DNA of 64,000 bases. It comes from Tridacna crocea. Taxonomy: Eukaryota; Mollusca; Bivalvia; Cardiida; Cardiidae. Within the stretch, counting starts at the first letter, position 1; each line of letters begins with the position of its first letter. Under the pieces are notes generated by a model that was given only the letters and a program-made list of their open reading frames with translations, was not told the origin of the DNA and made no database searches. The stretch is from the NCBI GenBank assembly GCA_943736015.1, contig OX031057.1:54575001-54639000 (forward strand). The letters run 5' to 3'. Positions 53,206 to 61,926 of this stretch are shown here, piece after piece. The position numbers and the translations under genes were made by a program.

Positions 53206-53207
53206 AC

Positions 53208-53432
53208 ATGTCCTTCTTTACACAAGATAGTTTTACAGAGGGTATACCAGACGATTTATCATTGTTTGATTTACCCCCAACGCAAGTAGCCGTCAATGAT
53301 GTTTATTACCAAGAAGTGAGACCTATATCACAGATCTCGGAAGACACTCCCATTGAATTTCGTATTAGTGGACAAAATGCTATGAACTATCTAGACCTTA
53401 AAGGAACTCAGATCTATGTAGGAATAGATTAA
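53208..53432 (+). pseudogene. MCP: Major capsid protein N-terminus, cut at palindrome centre (left arm)
   Basis: First 71 residues match the right-arm copy exactly (FFTQDSFTEGIPDDLSLFDL, GQNAMNYLDLKGTQIYV). After base 53420 the frame enters the reverse strand of the other arm and stops after three codons. Identified as the double-jelly-roll capsid protein by its N-terminal sequence pattern and by its place after the core-like gene. Confidence 0.85.
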
Positions 53433-53703
53433 CTGGCCCCACTTTCTTGCTGGTAATATTAGTTCCATTTGGGTTTGTTACTTTCAGTTTTACATAGATC
53501 TGAGTTCCTTTAAGGTCTAGATAGTTCATAGCATTTTGTCCACTAATACGAAATTCAATGGGAGTGTCTTCCGAGATCTGTGATATAGGTCTCACTTCTT
53601 GGTAATAAACATCATTGACGGCTACTTGCGTTGGGGGTAAATCAAACAATGATAAATCGTCTGGTATACCCTCTGTAAAACTATCTTGTGTAAAGAAGGA
53701 CAT
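53398..53703 (-). pseudogene. MCP: Major capsid protein N-terminus with junction tail (right arm)
   Basis: About 94 capsid residues (the extra part is KLKVTNPNGTNITSKKVGPV), then seven residues read from the opposite strand of the left arm, then a stop. Confidence 0.85.
53421..53490. other. Asymmetric 70-bp centre of the Polinton palindrome
   Basis: Single-copy spacer. On the minus strand it continues the capsid gene of the right arm, so the right arm simply retains 70 bp more of the gene than the left. This is the expected loop of a fold-back event. Confidence 0.93.
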
Positions 53704-53705
53704 GT

Positions 53706-54133
53706 TTACTTGTCGAAAATGTCAGTTATTCCTTGATGTCTTTTATTTTTGCTTCTTTTCTTCAATTGTCTCCTTTTCAGTTTTTTATTTTTTCCACCAA
53801 CTTTTTGTTTAGATTGTTCTCTTCTTCTCTTTTTATGATTCACTTTTTTATGATTTGTATTTTTCACAGAATGTCTACGTTTGTTTGAAGACCATCTTCT
53901 TCTGTGGTTTGGTGTCGACTGATTGGTAATTCCAGCGTTAGACAGATTATATTTGGCATGGTTTACCTCGCTTTTTGCCTGTTCTACAGTTTGTTCAGCA
54001 GGTAAGACAGCTTTTACCGACAAATCACAAGCTTTGTCTTTATGAAGGAGAAAATTATCATGCTTTATGTGATTTTTTTTTTCTTCAAATGATTAATCCA
54101 AACATTTGGATTTCCAACATACAAATTACTCAT
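53706..54133 (-). pseudogene. Basic core-like protein, frameshifted (right arm)
   Basis: Same as 52780-53205, but the poly-A run near codon 21 (54073-54082) has two extra bases, separating the start from the basic region. From residue 37 onward the sequence is unchanged. Confidence 0.75.
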
Positions 54134-54576
54134 GAGTATGGTGAAAATGAACGCTTAAAATGAAGTGTAAGGTATGAAGGTGTCTCTAAGAATGATGCGG
54201 TGTCGCCCTCATCTGTTTTTATAACAAACTCCAAGTCTTGAAATTCTGTTTTTTTTTAAAGGTAAATAAAATGGAGCATCAAAGATGTAATGCCAACCGT
54301 TTCTCATGTTTTTTTTTTTTCCACACACCTTAAAAGACTATATTCCCCGCAATTTACAACACTTTCTTTGCATATGTTGCAATAAATGTATAAAGTGTCA
54401 TTTAATTTTTTCTTAGGCGTTTTTGTGTTTACTTGTAAACTAATCTCACACAATGCAACTTTCCAAAACCCATCAAATGTTAAAGGTAAATTAAACTGTA
54501 CCTTAAATTTACAAGGTGTGTTATCTTTAAAAGTATTGGTACTATCACTATCTTTTATGTATACAAAACGCTCCAT
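54130..54576 (-). pseudogene. Minor-capsid-like protein, poly-A frameshifts (right arm)
   Basis: Counterpart of 52343-52783. A 12-base A-run with an extra G (54309-54321) shifts the frame, and a second one-base difference near 54260 shifts again. Residue differences in the first 90 codons are few (one is I/T at residue 14). Confidence 0.65.
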
Positions 54577-54578
54577 TC

Positions 54579-55684
54579 TACTTATCTTTAATCTGTTCAG
54601 CATTCACCCAAGAATTAAATGAAGATGGAAATCCTTCCCACTTAACAAAATACTGATCTTTTCCTCTAAATTGTCTTTTTTTTTAAACTTTTTCTATAAA
54701 CCATAAACTGTTTTCATCCTTTTCAATTTTTAACATTTCATTTTCGTTCATAGATCCTTTAATGGGTTCATTATTGAGATCAGTTATTTTGTAAAATGGC
54801 ACACCTTGTTTGATTAATCTGCTTTTTATTCTAAATACCTCCGTGGTGTATTGCTGTTGATAGGTACGCCGAAATGGATGCTTTAAATAGCTCAACCGAA
54901 CTAAATCTCCAATCTTGAATTTGCAAGTTATTGGAGTTTTCTTCATTGATTTTGGCACTAAATACTGAGAAGCCCAGACATCTGCTTCGTTTTTTCGTGT
55001 TACTTCACTGGGACTTAAGCCATGTAAACTTCGATGTGGGCTATGATTATATAAATTTACTAAATCCTGCAATTTGTCTATGTATCTATAGTTCCTGTGA
55101 TGTCGCAAAAGTCTAAAAATCATGTTTCTTAATGTTCTTTGAACTCGTTCAGCATAATTGGCTTTTGGTACATTTTGTGCAATAAAAAAGTAAATGCCTT
55201 TATCTTTAAGTAAAGATTTGAATTGATTGGACAAAAACTCGACTCCTTTGTCGGAACGAATTTTAGTGAAATGTTTTTGAGTTAAAACATCTTGCATTGC
55301 AGAAACAACAGTGCTTGTCTTTTTATTCATCAATGGTCTTACTATCAAAAAGCGAGAAAGAATGTCAATGACAATAAGCAAATATTTAACTCCATCATTA
55401 TCCTTTGCAATGTTTTCAACAGACATTAAATCAATGTCTGCCTGATCATTTAACCCGGAGACTTCAACACGTGCAGTTTTGAATTTATGTCTAACTTGTT
55501 TTTGTAAACCATATGAATCCTGGTTGTTCAACCACTTCTGAATAAAATAAACAGTAAATGTTTTGGGATATTTCTTTTCCAAAATCCTGTGTAGCTTTTT
55601 CGCTCCGAGATAACTACCTGGTAATTCAACATTGAAATAATATTTAGATAAAATATTTTCCTTCTGTTTCTTATCCATCATCAT
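54579..55684 (-). pseudogene. INT: Polinton DDE integrase, right arm copy
   Basis: Same 333-residue reading as the left arm with few substitutions (for example V/L in the NVYNHS segment and Y/C in ITYKF). D83/D85, D145 and E179 are retained, and the identical TTT-A9 stop precedes the chromodomain segment. Confidence 0.93.
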
Positions 55685-55864
55685 GGCTTTCTGATTGTTT
55701 TGATGTTGATGTAAATTGTTTTATGGAAACAATTTTAAGGGTGGATTTGGGGGCCGTGTAATGAAGACGGGCGTTATACAAAATTATAGATATGAAAAAT
55801 TTGTCAAAACAGAATTCTTGCCGTTTCGGGTAGGAATTTTGCTTTGTATTTTTTCTCTCGATAA

Positions 55865-56035
55865 TTTAAACATAGAAAAAATGGTTGAAACATTTTGAGA
55901 TAAGGAGAAAATAGGACATTGCGAGAAAAGAAGAAAAATGGCTGAAACATTGTGAGAAAAGAAGAAAATACATGTAGTTAAAACATAGAGAGAAAAGAAG
56001 AAAATGCTTGTTGACCATTTCCCAACAATGTCTAA
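55865..56035. repeat. Hairpin-MITE-like sequence, right arm copy
   Basis: Mirror of 50885-51055 with AAGAAGAAAATGCTTG and AACATTGTGAGAAAAGAAG words. Confidence 0.5.
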
Positions 56036-56354
56036 AAATAGTTTTATTACTTGGATCATCTCATAGATAAGGGACTACTGGGTTAAGCAAGAATTTAAAG
56101 GCAATTTATTATTTACTCATTTATTTTTTTTTTTCACAAAATCATGAAATGAATTTAATTAAAACACTAGCAATATATCAAAATTGAAATATACAATTTG
56201 AACATGTTAACTGCACATAAAATATTAGTCAAACTCAGAAATGGTTTTTGAAAATTCAACACACAAATTGAAATGATACAGTATGAACCATTTGTTAAAA
56301 ACATGATCAGTTCTTTTTTCTGTTAAACAAATTATTGTCAAAACCACTTTCTTT

Positions 56355-56894
56355 TTAAACACGGAATAGTCTGTTCTCTAGGTGAATAATTGTTAAGACC
56401 ATTTTTTTCATTTTTCGTTTCCACTGCTCTGTTTTCATTGTCTCTAAAAAGTCCTTGCTGGAAATCACCATTTTGTGTAACTCCATGAGTTCTGTTGAAA
56501 TGTTGGAAATTTTCATGACATCCTCCCATGATTTTAGGATATCACTTTCATCCACTTCTTGCAGCATGCGGTCGAAGTAAAAGTCAATAAGGTATTCTTC
56601 GTCCTCGTCATCTGAGTCCGTAAGACACGTGTGTTGTTTCTGCGATGGATGATCTATTAAGCAGCCATGACAATGTTTCTTTCGTACCACATTTTTCACC
56701 TCACATAAGGCTTTAGCGTATATGAAATCAAAATAAGATCTCATCATCAATGTCATAGAACCCCTTGTTATCGAAAAATCAACGGGAGCATTTTCAAACT
56801 CCGTCTCATCATAGTTTGTAGTCATTGAATCTGAGCTGTTGTCATCTTGCTTAAGTTCGAGAGTAAGCACGTTTCTTTTACCAGCATTTGCCAT
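56355..56894 (-). CDS. Unknown Polinton protein with Cys/His cluster (right arm)
   Basis: Intact 179-residue frame, mirror of 50026-50565. All five Cys/His residues of the cluster are kept. Confidence 0.6.
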   Translation of the reverse strand: MANAGKRNVLTLELKQDDNSSDSMTTNYDETEFENAPVDFSITRGSMTLMMRSYFDFIYAKALCEVKNVVRKKHCHGCLIDHPSQKQHTCLTDSDDEDEEYLIDFYFDRMLQEVDESDILKSWEDVMKISNISTELMELHKMVISSKDFLETMKTEQWKRKMKKMVLTIIHLENRLFRV

Positions 56895-57073
56895 GATGTG
56901 ATCTCAATGACTGTGATCTCGAAAAGTGTCCGAGTTGAAATGCTTACTTGTCTTTATACTCAACTTCGAATTTAACGGTTATATTTGAATCTAGTGTGAC
57001 TGACTTCAAATTTGGCGGTTAAATTTCGAATTTCAAAATATGCGTTTGAATTTAACTTTCATTTAACGGTCTT

Positions 57074-57463
57074 TTACATATTTTTCAGGTCTAGCAAAGA
57101 ACCCTGTGACTGACTCGATGTACTCCATGGACTGAAAAACCCGCCATTCTTCGAAAAGACGTCAAGTCCCTGTATTGTTTCACAGTTTGAATGTCCAATC
57201 ATTTTAATAAAATAACAATTTGGAGATAGCTTTGTATGTTCTTTAATAGGATCGTCCTCTTTCTTCCATCGATGCAATCTTAACTCACATGAGAAACACT
57301 CAACAATGTCACTTTTTCCCGTGTATGTAAAGCCTGCGGAAGCAAGCTGATATTTATTTGGAACTATCTGCAAAGGCCAAGAATCAAAAGTGTTTAGTCT
57401 GTCTTCATAGAATTTCAAATCAGGACAACAAAAACTCAATCCAAAAGATTTACAACTGCTCAT
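57074..57463 (-). CDS. Single-BIR protein, right arm copy
   Basis: 129 residues, mirror of 49457-49846. Carries the conserved Gly (FTYTGKSD) that is Glu in the left arm, so this is likely the ancestral form. Confidence 0.92.
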   Translation of the reverse strand: MSSCKSFGLSFCCPDLKFYEDRLNTFDSWPLQIVPNKYQLASAGFTYTGKSDIVECFSCELRLHRWKKEDDPIKEHTKLSPNCYFIKMIGHSNCETIQGLDVFSKNGGFFSPWSTSSQSQGSLLDLKNM

Positions 57464-57469
57464 CTTTAA

Positions 57470-57748
57470 TCACTTTGATTGTCCGTCTAAAAATGAGGCC
57501 ACTAGTTCAATACTTTCCTTTAAATCACACAAGCTTGAAATTGTCGAATGGGATAGTGACAACGATTGGGTGCCCTTTCTCAGTGTGAAACTTGGTCCAT
57601 TTTGTCGTTTAGAAATAATTACAGACAGTTTATCATCTATCATACATGTAATGGTTTTTGAGCTTGGTGACCATGCAATGTTCGAAATTCCATATCCCTG
57701 TAAAAACTCCAGAGAGTTGTTGATAAAGTCTAACTGTGCTTGTGCCAT
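57470..57748 (-). CDS. Small PC4-like protein, right arm copy
   Basis: Mirror of 49172-49450, no amino-acid change seen. Confidence 0.4.
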   Translation of the reverse strand: MAQAQLDFINNSLEFLQGYGISNIAWSPSSKTITCMIDDKLSVIISKRQNGPSFTLRKGTQSLSLSHSTISSLCDLKESIELVASFLDGQSK

Positions 57749-57773
57749 CGCTGTATAAACAACAAAATGTCTG

Positions 57774-58121
57774 CTAGTTGAATGTGATCTTACGAATATC
57801 TCGCAAAGTCTGTGGCTGAAACTTTAATTCGTTTAATTTATCGAACAAGTCTATATCCCCTAGAATATCTCCGGCAGCCAAATTGTCTTTCACCTTCGAG
57901 AAAGCTGCTGCTAAAAACCAGTGTGGTTTGAATTCGTACTTCGCAACAACATCGAACCATTTACGAAGCAATACAAAGCACAAGAATTCCAGATTTCTTC
58001 CATGCTTATCGGCTAAAGAGTTAATCTGATCCATGTTAAAGCCAAGGTGCAACGCAAATATCTCTCAGTTTAATATCAGATTTGAATACTCTAGAATTTT
58101 GTCGTTTTCAATGTGCTCCAT
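57774..58121 (-). pseudogene. Death-fold-like protein, stop at codon 19 (right arm)
   Basis: TGG to TGA at 58065-58067 truncates the protein before the first conserved helix. Otherwise nearly identical to 48799-49146. Confidence 0.7.
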
Positions 58122-58199
58122 CTTACGTTCAGAAAGACTTGACTGCGCTCTACTGTGCCAATGTGAAGAAAGAGCAACGTCTTTTCTCTCTAATGAATC

Positions 58200-58322
58200 A
58201 CGTCGCTTTTATCGATTCAAATATTCAATTTTTGAAAAAACAATACCGCCAAATCTCAGAAGCTAGCAGACGTCGCTTTTATCGATTCAAATATTCAATT
58301 TTTGAAAAAACAATACCGCCAA
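58200..58322 (-). repeat. 52-bp direct repeat pair, right arm
   Basis: Mirror of 48599-48720, both units present. Confidence 0.9.
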
Positions 58323-58556
58323 CGCATACCTATTCAATAACATGAAATTCTATATCCCACGACTGGACAATCCAACAATGGGTCCTAAACAATGGCGGCC
58401 AACAATGACCTTTCACCCGATAGCATTATGGCTGATCCCCACCCACCACAATCAAAATGGCCGCGGTCTCCTGCGATATGGCAGCCATGTTGAAATTACT
58501 CGAGCATATCCTTCAAAAATTCAACATGGCCGCGGGATTCTTATTTATACCCTACT

Positions 58557-58562
58557 TACCTG
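58557..58562 (+). repeat. Polinton target-site duplication, right copy TACCTG
   Basis: Followed by GTCGTAAAAATGG, the Gypsy leader and gag start, exactly where the left flank stops. Confidence 0.95.
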
Positions 58563-58571
58563 GTCGTAAAA

Positions 58572-58644
58572 ATGGATTTAAGTGGAATTCCACACCCGAA
58601 AATCAATTGGGACTCTACGAATATACCTGATGAATGGGAAAAAT
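58572..58644 (+). pseudogene. gag: Gypsy gag, first 24 codons only
   Basis: Same reading as the start of the gag at 61927 (MDLSGIPHPKINWDSTN). Cut at 58644, where reverse-strand LINE sequence begins. Confidence 0.9.
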
Positions 58645-58647
58645 GTC

Positions 58648-59386
58648 CAGCCGTGTCATCAAAGAGACGCCCATTCAACATATGGACACTGTGAGTGCAA
58701 CAAAAATCTATAAGCGTTTTACCATACGAATTTAAATTATTTTTATCTCGTGAATTACGAGGTATATCAAAATTATCAACTACATAATCGGTCTCGGTAT
58801 TAAATACAAAATCGAGTGAGTCACTCGGTATAAAATCAAGTAAATCACTCGTTCTTGCATTTAAGTCACCGGCCAAGTAAAGAAGACAGTCTGGATAATC
58901 ACTCCGTATTTGTGAAATTTTATATTCGAGTGATATAATTCCATTACTTTCATCGGCAGCTCTATAAATGGGCGAACCCTCAGGTGAAATATAGGTTACA
59001 AATAATATAGTATCTTTTTTAATGCCACAAATACTTGATTTGACTAATAAAACAACACAGTCAGGTAAGTAATGGTATAAACGCTGGATAAAGCCATTCA
59101 CTATATATTTCTCTCTCACAAAAACACTCACTCCTCCACTATTTCGAAAACTTGCATTTGTTTTGTTTCTAACGCTGTCGTAATGGATATAGTCAGTAAA
59201 AAAATCATTGAATTCATTTTTAGTTCGGCTCCATTTTTCTAACAAGCCAACTATTTCAAACTGAGACAAATAATTTTTTAGTGAAATGTCATTTGAAAAT
59301 TTGTAAAGACCGGCAATGTTCCATGTTAAGAGGGAAATAGTAATGTTTTCATAGCTTTTACTATCAAATGAACCTCGGCCGCCCCG
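58648..59386 (-). pseudogene. LINE ORF2 endonuclease domain, truncated
   Basis: Apurinic-type (EEP) endonuclease that nicks target DNA for LINE insertion. Begins right after the ORF1 stop with no ATG in between; TWNIAGLYKF marks the first strand, LAGDLNARTSDL is the GDxNxR motif, FVTYISPEGSP an earlier strand. The normal EN is about 220 residues, so the domain is nearly whole but reaches the gag junction before the SDH-type end, and RT is absent. Confidence 0.85.
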
Positions 59387-60496
59387 CTAATCTGTTCCGC
59401 AAGCTCCGCCCACAAACTGTTGTCGTCCAATAGAATTTGATCTGTGTGGCTCGCGCTCGCTCGTGCTTGGCGGTTTTGTCTGGACTTTTTTCCCCACATT
59501 TCCTATTTTGTACAAAGTATCTTTCTCCTCGTCATATCTAAATATTTCATTTCCGATAATAAGTTTATCAAATTTTATTGATGCCTGTTTTCCATTCTCT
59601 CTTGCTTCAACGAGATATTTACTCAGTTTACGGCGACAAAACTTGACTCTCTCGGTGAAATCTTCCTGTACATAGTAAAGGGTGTCCCTTAGCTTTTGCC
59701 TAGCAGAAAATAATATCTGGTCTCGGTCTTTGTATTTTGTGAATTTCACTACAATCGGACATTTCGACGAATCTTTAGATTTTACCCTATGCGCTCTTTC
59801 AATGTCAACATGCTCTAGATCCGGTCTGTCTAATTCTGCTTTAATAAAGCCTCTGATCTTTTGTTCTGTCTCATCCCAGGGTTCGTTTATTTGACCAGGA
59901 ATACCATTAAATTTTAAATTATTTCTGCGTGAGTGACCCTCGAGATTGTCTACTTTGCTATACAGACGATCAAGTTTTTCCTTCATTTTGTTGTTTTCTT
60001 CTCTCAATGATTCATTTTCCAACTTAAGTTTATTTATAGAACCCGATATCCCATCAATCTTGTCATTAAGAGTGTCTAAGTTTGCACTAAAGTCAGTTCT
60101 CATTTCCTGTAGAAAAGCCATAATATCAGGTTCGGATGACCCAGTTTTCTGTGTACGTTTTTGGCTCCGTGTTTTCTGTAAATTTTGGGACCTAGGCGGC
60201 GAAGACTGACTCAAAGGGGTCTCGACTCTTTGTGAGGGTGAAGCGGTTGCTTCTGTAAAGGATAATGTTGTCTGACGAGAAGCACGAGGCTCGGTACTCG
60301 GGCCGGGGTTTGTTTCAATATCTCCGCATGTCAACAATAGGGCGGCTAAACATGTTGCTATTTTCAAAGTCGCCAGAAAACGTATTCGGGCCGTCAGGGG
60401 TATGGTAAGGGTTCTCAACTTCTTACTTGTCTTCAATGGCATCAAAAAAGACCCAATGCGCTGTCTATACGTGCCTGAATCGACTCCCATCTTCAA
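59387..60496 (-). CDS. LINE ORF1 with N-terminal 2A-like peptide
   Basis: 369 residues. N-terminus has a hydrophobic stretch (ATCLAALLLTCG, about 47-58) ending in a 2A-like sequence, CGDIETNPGP at 57-66; the family breaks the chain between G65 and P66 during translation. Then a Ser/Thr-rich linker, coiled coil (about 140-190, DKIDGISGSINKLKLENES), an RRM-like domain (RRNNLKFNGIPG) and a C-terminal RNA-binding region, the layout of L1-type ORF1 proteins. Known 2A-bearing LINEs occur in echinoderms and molluscs. ORF stops with TAG, and ORF2 follows in the same frame. Confidence 0.9.
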   Translation of the reverse strand: MKMGVDSGTYRQRIGSFLMPLKTSKKLRTLTIPLTARIRFLATLKIATCLAALLLTCGDIETNPGPSTEPRASRQTTLSFTEATASPSQRVETPLSQSSPPRSQNLQKTRSQKRTQKTGSSEPDIMAFLQEMRTDFSANLDTLNDKIDGISGSINKLKLENESLREENNKMKEKLDRLYSKVDNLEGHSRRNNLKFNGIPGQINEPWDETEQKIRGFIKAELDRPDLEHVDIERAHRVKSKDSSKCPIVVKFTKYKDRDQILFSARQKLRDTLYYVQEDFTERVKFCRRKLSKYLVEARENGKQASIKFDKLIIGNEIFRYDEEKDTLYKIGNVGKKVQTKPPSTSEREPHRSNSIGRQQFVGGACGTD

Positions 60497-60569
60497 CTTT
60501 CCAGTAACAATTCGTCCACGTAGAAAAACATGTCCGCCATAACCAGGGGCACATCACTCCAAAACATCA

Positions 60570-61495
60570 CTATGATTCCGTCAGAATTTCCAGACAGACC
60601 ATATCAAAAGCTAGGTGCAGACATATTTCATTTTGATGGACAAAACTACCTATTGACGATAGATTATTACAGCAGGTTTTTTGAAGTAGACTTACTACCA
60701 GACATGAAATCTTCGACTGTCATTCGAAAACTCATGGTTCATATGTCGCGAAACGGTATCTGCGATATTCTTATCACAGACAACGGACCGCAATTTGTAA
60801 GTACCGAATTTCGCGATTTCTCGAAAACTTGGCTATTTAAACACCAAACTTCGTCACCGCGTTATCCAAGAGGAAACGGTTTGGCGGAAAAGGGTGTAGG
60901 GATAGCTAAAAAGCTTATGAAAAAGGCAAAAGACGATAAAGAAAGTCCCTATGTGCTTTTTCTGGAGTACAGAAACACGCCACTAGATTGTGGATATTCC
61001 CCTGCACAATTATTGCTTGGTCGTAGAACAAAATCGTTTGTTCCAATTACGAGTAAAGCGCTGCAACCAGACCAAGTTGACCCTAAAAAAGTCCGCATTT
61101 CGGTAAATAGGTCAAAAGGTAAACAAGAACAAGAATATGACAAATCCTCGAAGGTATTAAAACCCTTACGCATAAATGACGCAGTGCGCATTCAACTTGG
61201 AAAAATTTGGAAACCAGCAAAAGTCCTGAAAAAGTTAGGTGAAAGATCATATCTTGTACAAACGAGGGATGGTAGTACTTACAGGAGAAATCGTCTTCAT
61301 TTAAACCAAACAAATGAAGATGTATCAGATATTTGCCCATTTGATTTGAACATTTTGCAAAATGAAAGTTCCCCAAGCACCTCCGTACAGCATGAAACAA
61401 GCCCATCCAGTTATCAGGATAAGTCATACGTAACACGATCTGGCAGGGTTGTAAAGGAAAACAGGCGTTATACTGGCGAGGAGTGGACGACTTGA
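60570..61495 (+). pseudogene. pol: Gypsy integrase C-terminal part (second copy)
   Basis: Starts mid-integrase at the LINE boundary. Retains the DDE core start (KLGADIFHFDG), ITDNGPQF, the NGLAEKGV region and the C-terminal tail. The CGA codon that is TGA in the other copy is intact here. Nearly identical to 45176-46080 on the opposite strand. Confidence 0.93.
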
Positions 61496-61640
61496 TGTAG
61501 ATAGTGTTAATTACTTGTATGAATGAGAGACACATACCGCTATGTAATCCGAGATGCTTTATGATATTCCCAGCAGACGATTTTTCTTATTTCCATTGAG
61601 AAAGATTTTTTTAACCCTAGTCTTACCTTTATGTTTTTTT

Positions 61641-61655
61641 AAAAAAGAAGGGAAA
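61641..61655 (+). promoter_or_regulatory. Polypurine tract
   Basis: AAAAAAGAAGGGAAA immediately before the LTR; primes plus-strand synthesis in LTR elements. Confidence 0.85.
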
Positions 61656-61866
61656 TGTTCTATATATGTTTAATAAGTACATCTACGATTGTTTGATAAA
61701 GACTATAGTATATCTTTGAGCATGCGCATTATGTATGTAGCGTTCGTCTGCTGGACAGCTTTCTTTAGTTCTTGTATTAAAGTTTCTGTAGTAAGCACGC
61801 TTGTGTTATTTCAGTTATTCTCAATAGAGAACCTTTGCAGATACATTACAAGACTCAAACACAACA
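61656..61866 (+). mobile_element. Intact Gypsy LTR, 211 bp
   Basis: Begins TGTTCTATATATG, ends ACACAACA, bounded by polypurine tract and tRNA-Leu primer site. It lies between a pol end and a gag start, so it is the shared middle LTR of a tandem dimer. Confidence 0.95.
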
Positions 61867-61879
61867 TGGTGTCAGAAGT
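61867..61879 (+). promoter_or_regulatory. Primer-binding site, tRNA-Leu
   Basis: TGGTGTCAGAAGT directly after the LTR. Confidence 0.8.
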
Positions 61880-61926
61880 AAAAAACACGAAGTAAAATAA
61901 TAAAGTGAGAATACCTGGTCGTACAA

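Larger units (their letters stand above)
48364..58556. mobile_element. Palindromic Polinton/Maverick, 10.2 kb, two head-to-head 5-kb arms
   Basis: Ends AGTAGGGTATAAATAAG and, mirrored, CTTATTTATACCCTACT. Six-bp TACCTG duplications on both sides. Arms: 48364-53420 and 53491-58556, with a 70-bp single-copy centre that is continuous with the right arm's capsid gene. Gene order from each tip: death-fold-like, PC4-like, BIR, Cys/His unknown, DDE integrase, minor-capsid-like, basic core-like, major capsid N-terminus. Not present: protein-primed DNA polymerase, packaging ATPase, protease and most of the capsid gene. Normal Polintons are 15-20 kb with much shorter terminal repeats. The flanks are collinear parts of one Gypsy leader, so the palindrome sits as an insertion. 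Confidence 0.95.
58645..60569 (-). mobile_element. LINE fragment with 5' end, ORF1 and endonuclease; 3' part missing
   Basis: CR1/L2-like non-LTR element on the minus strand. It contains a short 5' leader, complete ORF1 (60496-59387) and the endonuclease part of ORF2 in the same frame. Reverse transcriptase and 3' terminus are absent at the junction with gag (58645). The right boundary enters Gypsy integrase sequence at 60570. Gypsy sequence between gag codon 24 and mid-integrase is missing, so insertion was accompanied or followed by a large deletion. Confidence 0.88.

Noticed and set aside
48364..58556. The palindrome as a missed-adapter or chimeric-read artefact
   Set aside because: The flanks on the two sides are different, collinear parts of one Gypsy leader with a 6-bp duplication; the centre is asymmetric; and the arms differ at several bases. 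A mirrored read would mirror the flanks too. Long reads should still confirm it.
60530..60569. Start of a 321-residue protein at 60530
   Set aside because: The first codons are reverse-strand LINE leader joined by chance to the integrase frame.
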